Shown here: positions 5,406 through 12,272 of the stretch, piece by piece
How the letters are laid out: each line of letters starts with the position of its first letter
Position numbering within the stretch: the stretch's first letter is position 1
NCBI GenBank assembly: GCA_017634255.1
Contig: JAGBNT010000051.1
Coordinates: forward strand, 1-12,272
Direction: 5' to 3'
Origin: Lachnospiraceae bacterium
GTDB taxonomy: Bacteria; Bacillota_A; Clostridia; Lachnospirales; Lachnospiraceae
DNA length: 12,272 bases
Made by a program: the position numbers and the translations under genes
Notes under the pieces: generated by a model
Database searches by the model: none
What the model was told of the DNA's origin: nothing
What the model saw: only the letters and a program-made list of their open reading frames with translations

Positions 5406-7084
5406 ATCTTTGACCAGACCTTTTTCTTCTCGAAGCCTTCCGCTTCGGCAAACGCATCTAAGGTTATCCTCTCATCGAAGCCTAACATCCTTAACAATGC
5501 TATGGCATTCCTGGATCTTGCAGGTCCCTCTTCCAGCGTATAATCAAACCTTATGCTCCCGTTTTCGATACTCTCCTTAAAATGAAAGTTATCCAGCCTT
5601 TCTGAAAGAATGTCTGTAAGCTCTATATCGTGGGTGGCTGCGAAAACAAGCGCACCTGTTTCGGAAAGCTCCTTCAATATCCTTGAGCTGGCTGCTATCC
5701 TCTCGACAGTATTGGTCCCTCTTAAAAGCTCGTCTAAGAAGCATATGGTCTTAATGCTTAAATTCCCGTCCTCTGCCGCATCAATTATCCTCTTTACAGC
5801 CTTTATCTCCGCCATATACAGGCTGTCTCCGCCGGTAATGCTGTCATTTACCGCCATAGAGGAATAAATCCGGCTGAAAGGAAAAGCCGCCCTATGCGCC
5901 GGCACGGTATATATCGTCTCTCCCAAAAGGCAGGCAAGAGCTGCCGCACGCAAAAAAGTGGACTTGCCCGAGGCATTGGAGCCCGTGACAAGCACTCCCC
6001 TGCTGGTCTTAATGTCATAGGGTACGGCGTCAGCTATCATAGGGTGGTAAAGACCGTCTATATCCAGAGTATTATCATCTGTAAGCTGAGGGGTGCACCA
6101 GCTCTTAAGAGCCTTTCTCAGTGAGGCGACACTTATCGAAGCATCGAGGAACCCGATGGTGTCCAGCAGTTCCAACAGCCTTTCCCTGTTTTCGAGAACA
6201 AATTTAAGTGAATTATTGAACTTTATAAGATCCAGATGAAAAACGATACGTATATAGTCCAACGGAAGGCTTAAAAGGTTACCTGTAAGAGAGCGTCCAG
6301 CAAAAAGAATAAAAGAATTTAAGGTGATTTTTTTGAAAAAAGCAACGGTTTCAGATATCTGTTCAAAATATTCCTCGAGCCCCTTTGCATTAATTTTAGT
6401 CAAGGATTTTGCTTGACTCAGGCAGTTGAATATATATGCAAAAGCATTGAGCTCGTCCCCTATCTCACCCTTGCGTTTAAAATAGGTGAATACATTAAAA
6501 AACAGGACCGGAAAGGTCAGCACAAACCCTACTGCAGGACGGATGAATATGAAAACGATTGCTATTAAAGCAGCAGCTATGCAGGTAAAGTGTAAAAGGT
6601 TGGACTCCTGCCTTACAGTATCGAGCTTCTCTATCGTAGACCCCAGCCCTCTTCCCGATACCCTGCCCATATTGTTCAGGCAAAGCATAAGCTCCGCTCT
6701 TAACTCCTCATCTTCCCTAAGTATTTCGGCTGCTGCGTGTCTTTGCTCAAGTATAGTCTCGGAGTTTACAGGGCGGTGCAAAATTCTGTATAAAAATTCA
6801 TCTCCCATTTGAGAGCAGCTGATATTTATTTTTTTATACAGCTCGTCCAGATTAATATCCGTCGCTGTAATTTCATCTATTACAAATTCATTTTCTTTTG
6901 CTTTTGAAAATTTAAGGCTCGACCTTATACGTTCAAACTCATCATATCCGTATGTTCTTGAAGAGAAAGCGCCGAAACTTTTTTTCAGCGCTTCCTTCCT
7001 TTTCTCCCTGTTTCTGGCATTTTCTGAAACCCCGCGCAGAAGCAGCAAAATGACAACTATTGCTATAATGATAAAAACTGCCAT
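5402..7084 (-). CDS. Membrane-anchored MutS-family ATPase (MutS-like, no mismatch-recognition domain)
   Basis: This 560-residue protein has a MutS-type ABC ATPase at its C-terminus: Walker A GSNASGKST (368-376), signature-like DSITGGDSLYMAEIKAV (414-430), Walker B ICFLDELLRGTNTVER (447-462) and the ATHD switch (483-486). Residues about 75-330 correspond to the MutS core/lever helices. The N-terminal mismatch-binding domain of MutS is absent. Instead there is an N-terminal membrane helix (about residues 3-16) followed by a charged segment, and a second hydrophobic region at about 166-201 that would make two helices. Similar short membrane MutS relatives occur in Clostridia and Bacteroidetes; as far as I know their function is not settled, and a mismatch-repair label would be misleading. 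It starts 2 bases after the mtaD stop and overlaps rnhA by 4 bases. Confidence 0.88.
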   Translation of the reverse strand: MAVFIIIAIVVILLLLRGVSENARNREKRKEALKKSFGAFSSRTYGYDEFERIRSSLKFSKAKENEFVIDEITATDINLDELYKKINISCSQMGDEFLYRILHRPVNSETILEQRHAAAEILREDEELRAELMLCLNNMGRVSGRGLGSTIEKLDTVRQESNLLHFTCIAAALIAIVFIFIRPAVGFVLTFPVLFFNVFTYFKRKGEIGDELNAFAYIFNCLSQAKSLTKINAKGLEEYFEQISETVAFFKKITLNSFILFAGRSLTGNLLSLPLDYIRIVFHLDLIKFNNSLKFVLENRERLLELLDTIGFLDASISVASLRKALKSWCTPQLTDDNTLDIDGLYHPMIADAVPYDIKTSRGVLVTGSNASGKSTFLRAAALACLLGETIYTVPAHRAAFPFSRIYSSMAVNDSITGGDSLYMAEIKAVKRIIDAAEDGNLSIKTICFLDELLRGTNTVERIAASSRILKELSETGALVFAATHDIELTDILSERLDNFHFKESIENGSIRFDYTLEEGPARSRNAIALLRMLGFDERITLDAFAEAEGFEKKKVWSKI

Positions 7085-7086
7085 TA

Positions 7087-8379
7087 CTATCTCATCCTGT
7101 CTATAACAGCCTGCACCTTTTCATATATCTCTGCTACCTCGGGACAGCCCTTCTTCAGTCTGAACTCTCCGTTTTCATATAGTATCTCTCCGTCTATCAT
7201 GGTAAGCTTCACATTGGATTTGGAGCCTGAATAGACAAGGTTTTTGGCAATGTTGTTGACCGGCTGCATGTTCGGAGCCTTCATATCTATGACTATGAGG
7301 TCCGCCAACATTCCTGTCTTTATATCCCCGCACTCGTCAAGACCGATGGCTTTTGCTCCTTCAGCAGTAGCCATTTTAAGAACCTCCAGAGCGTCCACAG
7401 CAGAGGCATCATTATTTTTAACCTTCTCTAAGGTGCTGGTTAAAAACATCTCCCTGAACATATCCAGACAGTTATTGCTGGCAGGTCCGTCCGTTCCTAT
7501 CCCAAGTCTAATTCCCTTTTCAAGATAGGTCTTTACCGGGGCTATGCCGCTTGCAAGCTTGATATTCGAGGAAGAATTGGTTATCACTGACAGATCCTTA
7601 TCCTTGATTATTTCCATGTCCTTTTCATTCACATGAACCCCGTGAAACAGCGTCGCCCCGTAGTCAAAGAGCCCCAGCTCATTCAAAATCTGTACCGGAC
7701 TCAAGCCATTGTAGCGCTCTTTACATCCCTCGACCTCGGAGGCTGTTTCGCAGGCATGAAGGTATACCGGAGCCTTATTATTATGTGAAATTGCCGCCAC
7801 GGACTCTATAAGCTCCCTGGAGCATGTATATTCCGCATGAATACCCAGCCTGAAAGAGGTCAGCGGATTACCTGAATTAAGCTTATCGTACCACTCCTCC
7901 ATTTCAGATACCGGCTGCGAAAAATTATTTATTGCCGAGCACTGTACGCAGCGCATGCCGAAAATCTCGGTAGCCCTGGCTGAAGCGTATGGGTTTATGT
8001 ACATTTCACATATGGAGGTGGTTCCGCTGGTAAGATATTCGAGACAGGCAAGAAGGGTACACCAGTATATATCCTCTCCGGTAAGCTTTGCCTCTAACGG
8101 AAATACCTGTTCATTCAGCCATCTATGAAGAGGCAGGTCGTCGGCATTGGAGCGTAAGAATGTCATCCCCGAATGGGTATGGGCATTTACAAAGCCCGGC
8201 ATAAGGAGATTCCCCTCGAGGTTTATCTCCCTGTCCCACTTATACTTATCCTTATCAGCACTGCCGCCGTCTCCGTAATAAACTATTTTATTTCCGCTTA
8301 CCCAAAGCTCTCTGTCATCTTCAACCTTTACGCCCCCTGAAACAGTGAGCACTCTTGCATTATAAAACCTTGTATTCAT
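7087..8379 (-). CDS. mtaD: 5-methylthioadenosine/S-adenosylhomocysteine deaminase-like amidohydrolase
   Basis: A 430-residue metal-dependent amidohydrolase of the MtaD/SsnA group, expected to convert the 6-amino group of an adenosine derivative to 6-oxo. The metal site is intact: PGFVNAHTH with H67 and H69, LHACE with H208, a downstream histidine in LFHGVH (H246/H249) and GTDGPASNN with D297. HAEYTCS (181-187) is the substrate-contacting stretch seen in MtaD. A short N-terminal and a C-terminal beta segment form the composite sandwich usual in the family. AAAGGA precedes the ATG. It lies 31 bases after cdd and 2 bases before the MutS-like gene. Its neighbours mtnA and punA favour 5'-methylthioadenosine or 5'-deoxyadenosine as substrate. 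Related deaminases (guanine, other adenosine analogues) cannot be excluded from sequence alone. Confidence 0.85.
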   Translation of the reverse strand: MNTRFYNARVLTVSGGVKVEDDRELWVSGNKIVYYGDGGSADKDKYKWDREINLEGNLLMPGFVNAHTHSGMTFLRSNADDLPLHRWLNEQVFPLEAKLTGEDIYWCTLLACLEYLTSGTTSICEMYINPYASARATEIFGMRCVQCSAINNFSQPVSEMEEWYDKLNSGNPLTSFRLGIHAEYTCSRELIESVAAISHNNKAPVYLHACETASEVEGCKERYNGLSPVQILNELGLFDYGATLFHGVHVNEKDMEIIKDKDLSVITNSSSNIKLASGIAPVKTYLEKGIRLGIGTDGPASNNCLDMFREMFLTSTLEKVKNNDASAVDALEVLKMATAEGAKAIGLDECGDIKTGMLADLIVIDMKAPNMQPVNNIAKNLVYSGSKSNVKLTMIDGEILYENGEFRLKKGCPEVAEIYEKVQAVIDRMR

Positions 8380-8410
8380 ATTTTTCCTTTCCGGTTTAAA
8401 CCTAAAAACG

Positions 8411-8833
8411 TCAGTTCAGATTAGACGGACCAAAGCTGTTTGGAAGCAGCTCCTCTAAGGTGTACTTCTCATAATCATGTTCAGACCTTGCCACAATGAC
8501 CAAAAACTCCTTCGGATCGACAAATTCACGCATTATCTGTCTGCAGACCCCACAGGGAAATGCCATATCCGGTCCCTTGCCCTTTGCGCCGCCAACTATG
8601 GCTATAGCCTTCAAATCCCTGTTGTCTTCGCTTACAGCCTTATATATTGCGGTTCTCTCTGCGCAGTCCCCCGGAGTAAACGCGGCGTTTTCAATATTGC
8701 AGCCCTCGTATATCCTGCCGTCAGCCGTCATGACTGCCGCCCCCACCCTGTATCCCGAGTAAGGCGAATATGACCTCTCCTGTCCGTGAATGGCTGCCTT
8801 TATAAGCTTTGATGCATCCTGTTCTCCTATCAT
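8411..8833 (-). CDS. cdd: Cytidine deaminase
   Basis: Deaminates cytidine and deoxycytidine to the uridine forms in pyrimidine salvage. The 140 residues match the small homotetrameric class: SYSPYSGYRVGAAV (21-34) contributes to the nucleoside pocket, CNIENAAF (45-52) follows, and CAE places zinc ligand C57 and catalytic E59. PCGVC supplies zinc ligands C94 and C97. A Pro-Gly pair (TPGDCAE) replaces the more common residues just before the first zinc cysteine. The start overlaps the mtnA stop as ATGA, so it is translated with the nucleoside-salvage genes. It is a pyrimidine enzyme in an otherwise purine-directed set. Confidence 0.95.
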   Translation of the reverse strand: MIGEQDASKLIKAAIHGQERSYSPYSGYRVGAAVMTADGRIYEGCNIENAAFTPGDCAERTAIYKAVSEDNRDLKAIAIVGGAKGKGPDMAFPCGVCRQIMREFVDPKEFLVIVARSEHDYEKYTLEELLPNSFGPSNLN

Positions 8834-9885
8834 TTATAAATCTCCTTTAACGCTCTGTCGTAGGGTTTTCTTAATATACCCCTGTCAGTTATTATGGCGC
8901 TTATCAGCTCATTTGAGGTCACATCAAAGGCAGGATTAAATACTTTTACCCCCTGAGGTGCCATTCGGTGAACATAATATTTTTCTGTCAACTCCTCCGG
9001 TGCCCTCTGTTCAATTACGATATCCTTTCCGCTGGCTGTGGACATATCTATCGTCGAATAGGGTGCAAACACATAAAATGGTACGTGATAGTAATCAGCA
9101 AGCACTGAAAGCGCCGAAGTTCCGATCTTATTTGCCGTATCTCCGTTAGCGGCTATCCTGTCCGCCCCTACGATCACGGCATCTATCTTTCCTGCTTTCA
9201 TAAGCTCTCCCGCCATATTGTCGCAAAGCAGCGTGGTATCGACCCCGGCGCGCATAAGCTCATATGCGGTAAGCCTCGCCCCCTGCAGGAGGGGTCTGGT
9301 CTCGTCGACATAGAGCTTAAAGCTCATCCCTCTCTCCATTCCGATATAGACCGCTGCAAGCTGTGTACCGTATCGGGTCGTCGCCAGAGCCCCTGCATTG
9401 CAGTGTGTCAGCAAAGCTGCCCCGTCTTTAATAAGCTCAAGGGCGTTTTCTCCAATCCTGCGGCACAGGCTGATATCCTCCGAGTGAATATCCTCGGCTT
9501 CTTTTTTTAATAAGGTGATTATCCGGTCGACACCGACCGCTGAACTGTTATCTACAAGCTTTTCCATCCGCCCTATCGCCCAGCTTAAATTGACGGCTGT
9601 AGGTCTGGATGAATTGAGATATTCGCCATCCCTGTGAAAGCTTTCTTTAAAATCCGCATAATCCTGCTCTGCATGCTTCAATGAAGCCACATACATCGCA
9701 TATGCCGCAAACACTCCTATACAGGGGGCTCCCCTCACCTCCAGCCCTGCAATCGCATCATACATGTCTTTGATATCGCTAACGCTCTTAAACTCCTCTT
9801 TTCCGGGAAGCAGGGTCTGATCCAGATAAACCACTTCCCTGCCGTCCTCACTGAGCCTTACATGGTCTGAAGGTAAGTATTCCAT
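8830..9885 (-). CDS. mtnA: S-methyl-5-thioribose-1-phosphate isomerase (aIF2B-like fold)
   Basis: Isomerises 5-methylthioribose-1-phosphate to 5-methylthioribulose-1-phosphate; members also accept 5-deoxyribose-1-phosphate. The 351 residues show the family's fixed motifs: RGAPCIG (51-57), THCNAGALATTRYGT (160-174) with catalytic C162, VDETRPLLQGARLT (193-206), and GADRIAANGDTANKIGT (240-256) with catalytic D242. FNPAFDVT near the C-terminus is also typical. These features separate it from plain eIF2B-alpha-like proteins. It starts one base after the punA stop and overlaps cdd by 4 bases. The following steps of the classical methionine salvage pathway (MtnB, MtnD and others) are not encoded in the window, so the fate of the product is open. 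Confidence 0.94.
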   Translation of the reverse strand: MEYLPSDHVRLSEDGREVVYLDQTLLPGKEEFKSVSDIKDMYDAIAGLEVRGAPCIGVFAAYAMYVASLKHAEQDYADFKESFHRDGEYLNSSRPTAVNLSWAIGRMEKLVDNSSAVGVDRIITLLKKEAEDIHSEDISLCRRIGENALELIKDGAALLTHCNAGALATTRYGTQLAAVYIGMERGMSFKLYVDETRPLLQGARLTAYELMRAGVDTTLLCDNMAGELMKAGKIDAVIVGADRIAANGDTANKIGTSALSVLADYYHVPFYVFAPYSTIDMSTASGKDIVIEQRAPEELTEKYYVHRMAPQGVKVFNPAFDVTSNELISAIITDRGILRKPYDRALKEIYK

Positions 9886-9886
9886 T

Positions 9887-10708
9887 TTAAAATTCTCCGA
9901 TAGATTTTATCAATAATTCCTTAAATCGCGGAGCTGCCGCCGCCCCTGCCTCTAAAACCTCTTCCTCCGTAAGCTTATACTTAGCTATCCCCGCAGCCAG
10001 ATTAGTCACACAGGATATTCCGCATATCTTCATTCCGGCATGGTTTGCAGCTATAGCCTCTACAACAGTGCTCATTCCCACGGCATCCGCCCCAAGGCTT
10101 TTAAACATCCTTATCTCAGCCGGGCTTTCGTATGAAGGTCCCGTCGTCTGGATATATACACCCTCCTTCAGATCTATTCCCAAAGCCTTTGCGCTCGCAC
10201 GAATCTTATCGTTGAGCTCATGGTTATATACCTCACTCATATCGGGAAAACGCACTCCGAGCTCTCCTATATTCTCTCCAACAAGAGGATTTGGAACAAG
10301 GGATGAAATATGATCCGTTATCAGCATGAAATCCCCGGGGCTGAAATTTTCATTTATGCCGCCGGAAGCATTTGTCAATATCAGTATCTTCGCCCCCATA
10401 AGCTTCATAAGCCTTGCAGGAAGCACTACGTCATTTATAGAATAGCCTTCGTAATAATGAACCCTGCCCTTCATGCAGATGATCTTTTTATCCCCGATAC
10501 GTCCGTATATAAATTTTCCAGTATGACCCGGAGCAGTGGAAACGGGAAAGCCGTGTATATCCTTATAGCTTATCTCGCCCTCTACATCTATATTATCCGC
10601 AAAATCCCCCAGACCGGAGCCCAAAACGAGGGCTATCTCCGGTTCAAAGTCTGTAAGCTTTCTTACTGCCTCAAAGCAATTCTTCAATTTATCATACACT
10701 TCGCTCAT
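9887..10708 (-). CDS. punA: Purine-nucleoside phosphorylase, trimeric class
   Basis: Phosphorolytically cleaves 6-oxopurine nucleosides to base and ribose-1-phosphate. The 273 residues have the trimeric PNP signature: phosphate site GSGLG with S31, GHTG with H62 and H84, TNASGGIN (112-119), and TTGPSYESPAEIRMFKSLGADAVGMST (188-214). The base-specificity pair is the PNP one, E198 (human E201) and N236 (human N243), which favours inosine/guanosine-type bases and argues against direct cleavage of methylthioadenosine. The residue matching human H257, which contacts the ribose 5'-OH, is E248 in KLTEEEV where most relatives have His. AAGGAG precedes the ATG. The gene follows the hypothetical acidic protein by 40 bases and is joined to mtnA by a 1-base gap. 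Confidence 0.94.
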   Translation of the reverse strand: MSEVYDKLKNCFEAVRKLTDFEPEIALVLGSGLGDFADNIDVEGEISYKDIHGFPVSTAPGHTGKFIYGRIGDKKIICMKGRVHYYEGYSINDVVLPARLMKLMGAKILILTNASGGINENFSPGDFMLITDHISSLVPNPLVGENIGELGVRFPDMSEVYNHELNDKIRASAKALGIDLKEGVYIQTTGPSYESPAEIRMFKSLGADAVGMSTVVEAIAANHAGMKICGISCVTNLAAGIAKYKLTEEEVLEAGAAAAPRFKELLIKSIGEF

Positions 10709-10748
10709 TTTCTGATCTCCTTGTATTTTATTATTGAAGTAAAACTAC

Positions 10749-11600
10749 TCAATCAAAATTGAAATCATCTATAAACTCGTCATTGGGGTTGGAGCCCTCT
10801 CCTCCCCTGACCCTTGTACTGCCGCGAAGCCTGGGTCCGTCGTCGAGGAAGTAGCCGTCGTCTCCATCCGCCTCGTTTATAAGCATTACCCTTCTTTCGC
10901 CGCGCTGGGGCTCATCCTCGTAAATATCATTGTCATCAAAATCATCGTCGAAATATTCGTCATCCTCGGAAAAGCTCTCTTCGTCGTCGTTGTAGTCGTC
11001 CTCAAACTCCGGATCAGAGTAAGCTCTCCCTTCTCCATATGCTTCTTCCGGTTCATCTGCATATTCGAGCTCTGCATACTCATCGCCAAGCACATAGCCT
11101 TCCTGTCCGTTGTCTGACTCCTCCATATACTCAGCCTCCTCGCGTGCTCCTCCGGTTATATATGAAGGTCTAACATCGCTGTAGCGGCTCTCACTGTCCT
11201 CGGGAACCTCTCCCCCCGCACTGTACGGGTCATAGGATGCCGGACTTACCTTTTCTATAGCTATTGTCTGGGTTTTAGGCGGTTCCGGTCTTGCCTCCAT
11301 CCTGGGCTGTCTTGCCCGTCTTTCCTCTGCAGGTCTTCTTGAAGACCCCCGACGCCTGCTGCGCCTTGTCTGACGCATGTTTAAAAACTCTTCGAGAACT
11401 GCATCAGCCTGTTCACGCTGGTTTGCATTGACGTATATTACGCAAACCTCTTTTGCCCCTCCGAAGTCCCTTCTCCTGAAGATGGAAAGCTTCTTCCATT
11501 TTTCAAGATAAGAGCAGCGCGCCTTGACAAGTCTCCTTTGAAGCTCTTCCTTCTCCCTTATACTTACTGTCCTGTAAAGCTCGTATTCGTTATTTTCCAT
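10749..11600 (-). CDS. Hypothetical protein with a basic linker and long acidic disordered tail
   Basis: I do not recognise this 283-residue protein. Residues 1 to about 75 look folded, with alternating helix and strand (helical, charged region to about 39, then VCVIYVNANQREQADAVLEEFL). Residues 77-105 are strongly basic (RRSRRRGSSRRPAEERRARQ). From about 130 to the end the chain is low-complexity and very rich in Asp, Glu, Tyr and Gly (for example DDDFDDNDIYEDE at 218-230), so likely disordered. There is no signal peptide or membrane segment. GGAGGAG gives a good start at ATG 11600. The gene follows a sigma-A promoter and a 157-base foldback leader and is the first gene of the operon leading into punA. 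The N-terminal piece could be a small regulatory or nucleic-acid-associated domain, but nothing proves it. Confidence 0.8.
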   Translation of the reverse strand: MENNEYELYRTVSIREKEELQRRLVKARCSYLEKWKKLSIFRRRDFGGAKEVCVIYVNANQREQADAVLEEFLNMRQTRRSRRRGSSRRPAEERRARQPRMEARPEPPKTQTIAIEKVSPASYDPYSAGGEVPEDSESRYSDVRPSYITGGAREEAEYMEESDNGQEGYVLGDEYAELEYADEPEEAYGEGRAYSDPEFEDDYNDDEESFSEDDEYFDDDFDDNDIYEDEPQRGERRVMLINEADGDDGYFLDDGPRLRGSTRVRGGEGSNPNDEFIDDFNFD

Positions 11601-11619
11601 TTTCTCCTCCGTGTACTCC

Positions 11620-11776
11620 AGTGGAGCGTTTCAAACACTCTTTGAGTTAAAATACCAGATTGTTGTCAGATGTTAGGCGGATGAATGAGCCGTAACGTGC
11701 TACGGCGATTGACGACAACGACACAGCTGACGACAAGATGGTTTTTTAAGTAAAGAAGTGATTGAAACGCTACACT
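11620..11776. repeat. 157-base foldback element: 50-bp imperfect inverted repeats in the leader of the operon
   Basis: The arms 11620-11669 and 11727-11776 are reverse complements at about 41 of 51 aligned positions. The outer 20 bases match at 18 of 20: AGTGGAGCGTTTCAAACACT against the complement of AGTGATTGAAACGCTACACT. The ends of the arms near the centre match at 9 of 10 (TTGTTGTCAG / CTGACGACAA). The 57-base centre holds a further perfect hairpin GCCGTA-ACGTGC-TACGGC (11689-11706). The promoter at 11793-11821 would put the whole element in the 5' leader, with the Shine-Dalgarno sequence just beyond the last arm. It may be a MITE-like insertion or a structured leader RNA. Confidence 0.75.
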
Positions 11777-11792
11777 AGGGACATACTCAGTG

Positions 11793-11821
11793 ATTATAAC
11801 CGATTTAATCATTTTAAGCAA
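11793..11821 (-). promoter_or_regulatory. Sigma-A promoter of the hypothetical-punA-mtnA operon
   Basis: On the minus strand -35 TTGCTT (11816-11821), a 17-base spacer and a consensus -10 TATAAT (11793-11798) lie in an AT-rich tract. The predicted start is near 11786, giving a leader of roughly 185 bases before the ATG at 11600 that begins about 10 bases before the foldback arm. It is the best promoter match I see in the window. Confidence 0.7.
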
Positions 11822-11863
11822 TTTATGAGCACATTTTTTAATAAAAATTTTAAACACCCTGCT

Positions 11864-11969
11864 GCACACAAGCCGCCGACTTCGCGATATCCGCGGGATA
11901 TCGGTTTTAACCCGACCGAAACGAAGCGCAGACCAGCTTTAGTTGATATCTTCCCTTAGGCGGCTGTGC
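11864..11969. other. Possible structured non-coding element, strand unknown
   Basis: GCACA-CAA-GCCGCC (11864-11877) pairs with GGCGGCTGTGC (11959-11969), leaving a 3-base bulge. Enclosed is a perfect hairpin CGATATCC-GCG-GGATATCG (11885-11903) and other short self-complementary pieces. It sits between the terminator of the preceding gene and the operon promoter, so it is in neither transcript as drawn. It could be a small RNA, an intergenic repeat or a regulatory site. The rest of 11601-12049 is accounted for by the foldback, promoter and terminator; I see no gene there. Confidence 0.4.
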
Positions 11970-11970
11970 G

Positions 11971-12017
11971 ATAATAAAAAGGGCGTCTGGTTTTCCTTGG
12001 AAACTCCAAACGCCCTT
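11971..12017 (-). terminator. Strong intrinsic terminator
   Basis: On the minus strand AAGGGCGTTTGG pairs with CCAGACGCCCTT (12 bp with one G-U pair; plus-strand 12006-12017 and 11979-11990). An inner TTTCC/GGAAA pairing extends the stem. The 3' arm is followed directly by a T-rich tract (TTTATTAT). It starts 33 bases after the stop of the partial gene at 12050 and ends that transcript. Confidence 0.9.
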
Positions 12018-12049
12018 ATGATTAGATCAAGTTAGGTTTTTAGCACAAA

Positions 12050-12272
12050 TTACAGTACGTTAACCCAATCAGCCATGTTGTCCTTATAGAATACATAAGG
12101 TGTGCCGGCAAGTACAGCCGTGCCGCCATCGCTGTAGGTGTAGCCTGAGTACTCTGTTGCAGGGTAATCACGGAAAGCATCCATCTTGAAAGTGGATCCG
12201 TCCTTACCATCAAATGTGCCAGCCTTTATAGCCTGCTGTACGCCGCCTGCAACTGCTCCAAGGTGGATAACA
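12050..12272 (-). CDS. C-terminal end of an unrecognised protein, 5' part outside the window
   Basis: An open frame runs from the window edge to TAA at 12050-12052 and gives the last 73 residues. The sequence begins VIHLGAVAGGVQQAIKAGTF, looks soluble, and is rich in Gly, Tyr, Thr and Ala (YSGYTYSDGGTAVLAGTPYV), ending ADWVNVL. The composition and the strong terminator just downstream show it is a real gene end. The codon use (GGC, CTT, GTA and other well-used codons) and stable terminator suit an abundantly expressed protein. The style recalls the ends of extracytoplasmic solute-binding proteins, but no diagnostic motif is present and I would not assign a family. Confidence 0.75.
   Translation of the reverse strand, partial: VIHLGAVAGGVQQAIKAGTFDGKDGSTFKMDAFRDYPATEYSGYTYSDGGTAVLAGTPYVFYKDNMADWVNVL

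Noticed and set aside
1..12272. CRISPR array, tRNA or rRNA genes, insertion sequence with transposase, phage genes
   Set aside because: No regularly spaced direct repeats, tRNA cloverleaf, rRNA segment or transposase/integrase motifs are visible on either strand.

Overview
The window looks like a chromosomal segment of a Firmicute, most likely a Lachnospiraceae-type Clostridia. This is inferred from the purine-rich Shine-Dalgarno sites, frequent ATA/AGG/AGA codons, firmicute-style DUT, TyrS and trimeric PunA, and DnaA-box sequences of the TTATNCACA type. No database search was possible. Every supported gene lies on the minus strand, so transcription runs from high to low coordinates.

Reading in the direction of transcription, the window opens with the last 73 residues of an unrecognised protein (12050-12272) and its strong intrinsic terminator. 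A 449-base non-coding stretch follows, holding a possible structured element, a good sigma-A promoter and a 157-base foldback repeat. The promoter drives a probable operon: a hypothetical protein with a basic middle and a very acidic tail (10749-11600), then punA, mtnA, cdd, mtaD, a membrane-anchored MutS-like ATPase and rnhA. Junctions from punA to rnhA are mostly 4-base overlaps or gaps of 1-2 bases. PunA, MtnA and MtaD together suggest salvage of 5'-methylthioadenosine and/or 5'-deoxyadenosine: deamination to the 6-oxo nucleoside, phosphorolysis to the 5-modified ribose-1-phosphate, then isomerisation to the ribulose-1-phosphate. No downstream aldolase or dehydratase is in the window.

A 139-base spacer with two hairpins and a duplicated ribosome-binding region precedes tyrS. 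Between tyrS and dut is a 252-base intergenic region packed with eight DnaA-box-like 9-mers in the same orientation, two of them perfect, one of which sits in the loop of a perfect 14-bp inverted repeat. Next comes a tight dut - GNAT acetyltransferase - phosphopantetheinyl transferase cluster. A 263-base spacer holds four consecutive hairpins and a promoter, and leads into a MATE-family transporter that is cut by the window edge. This transporter appears to carry a C-terminal histidine-kinase-like ATPase (RsbW type) extension.

The most unusual items are the DnaA-box cluster, the 157-base foldback leader, the deaminase-phosphorylase-isomerase salvage set with a substituted 5'-OH-binding residue in PunA, and the MATE-ATPase fusion. 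Most of the protein-coding content is otherwise ordinary housekeeping.
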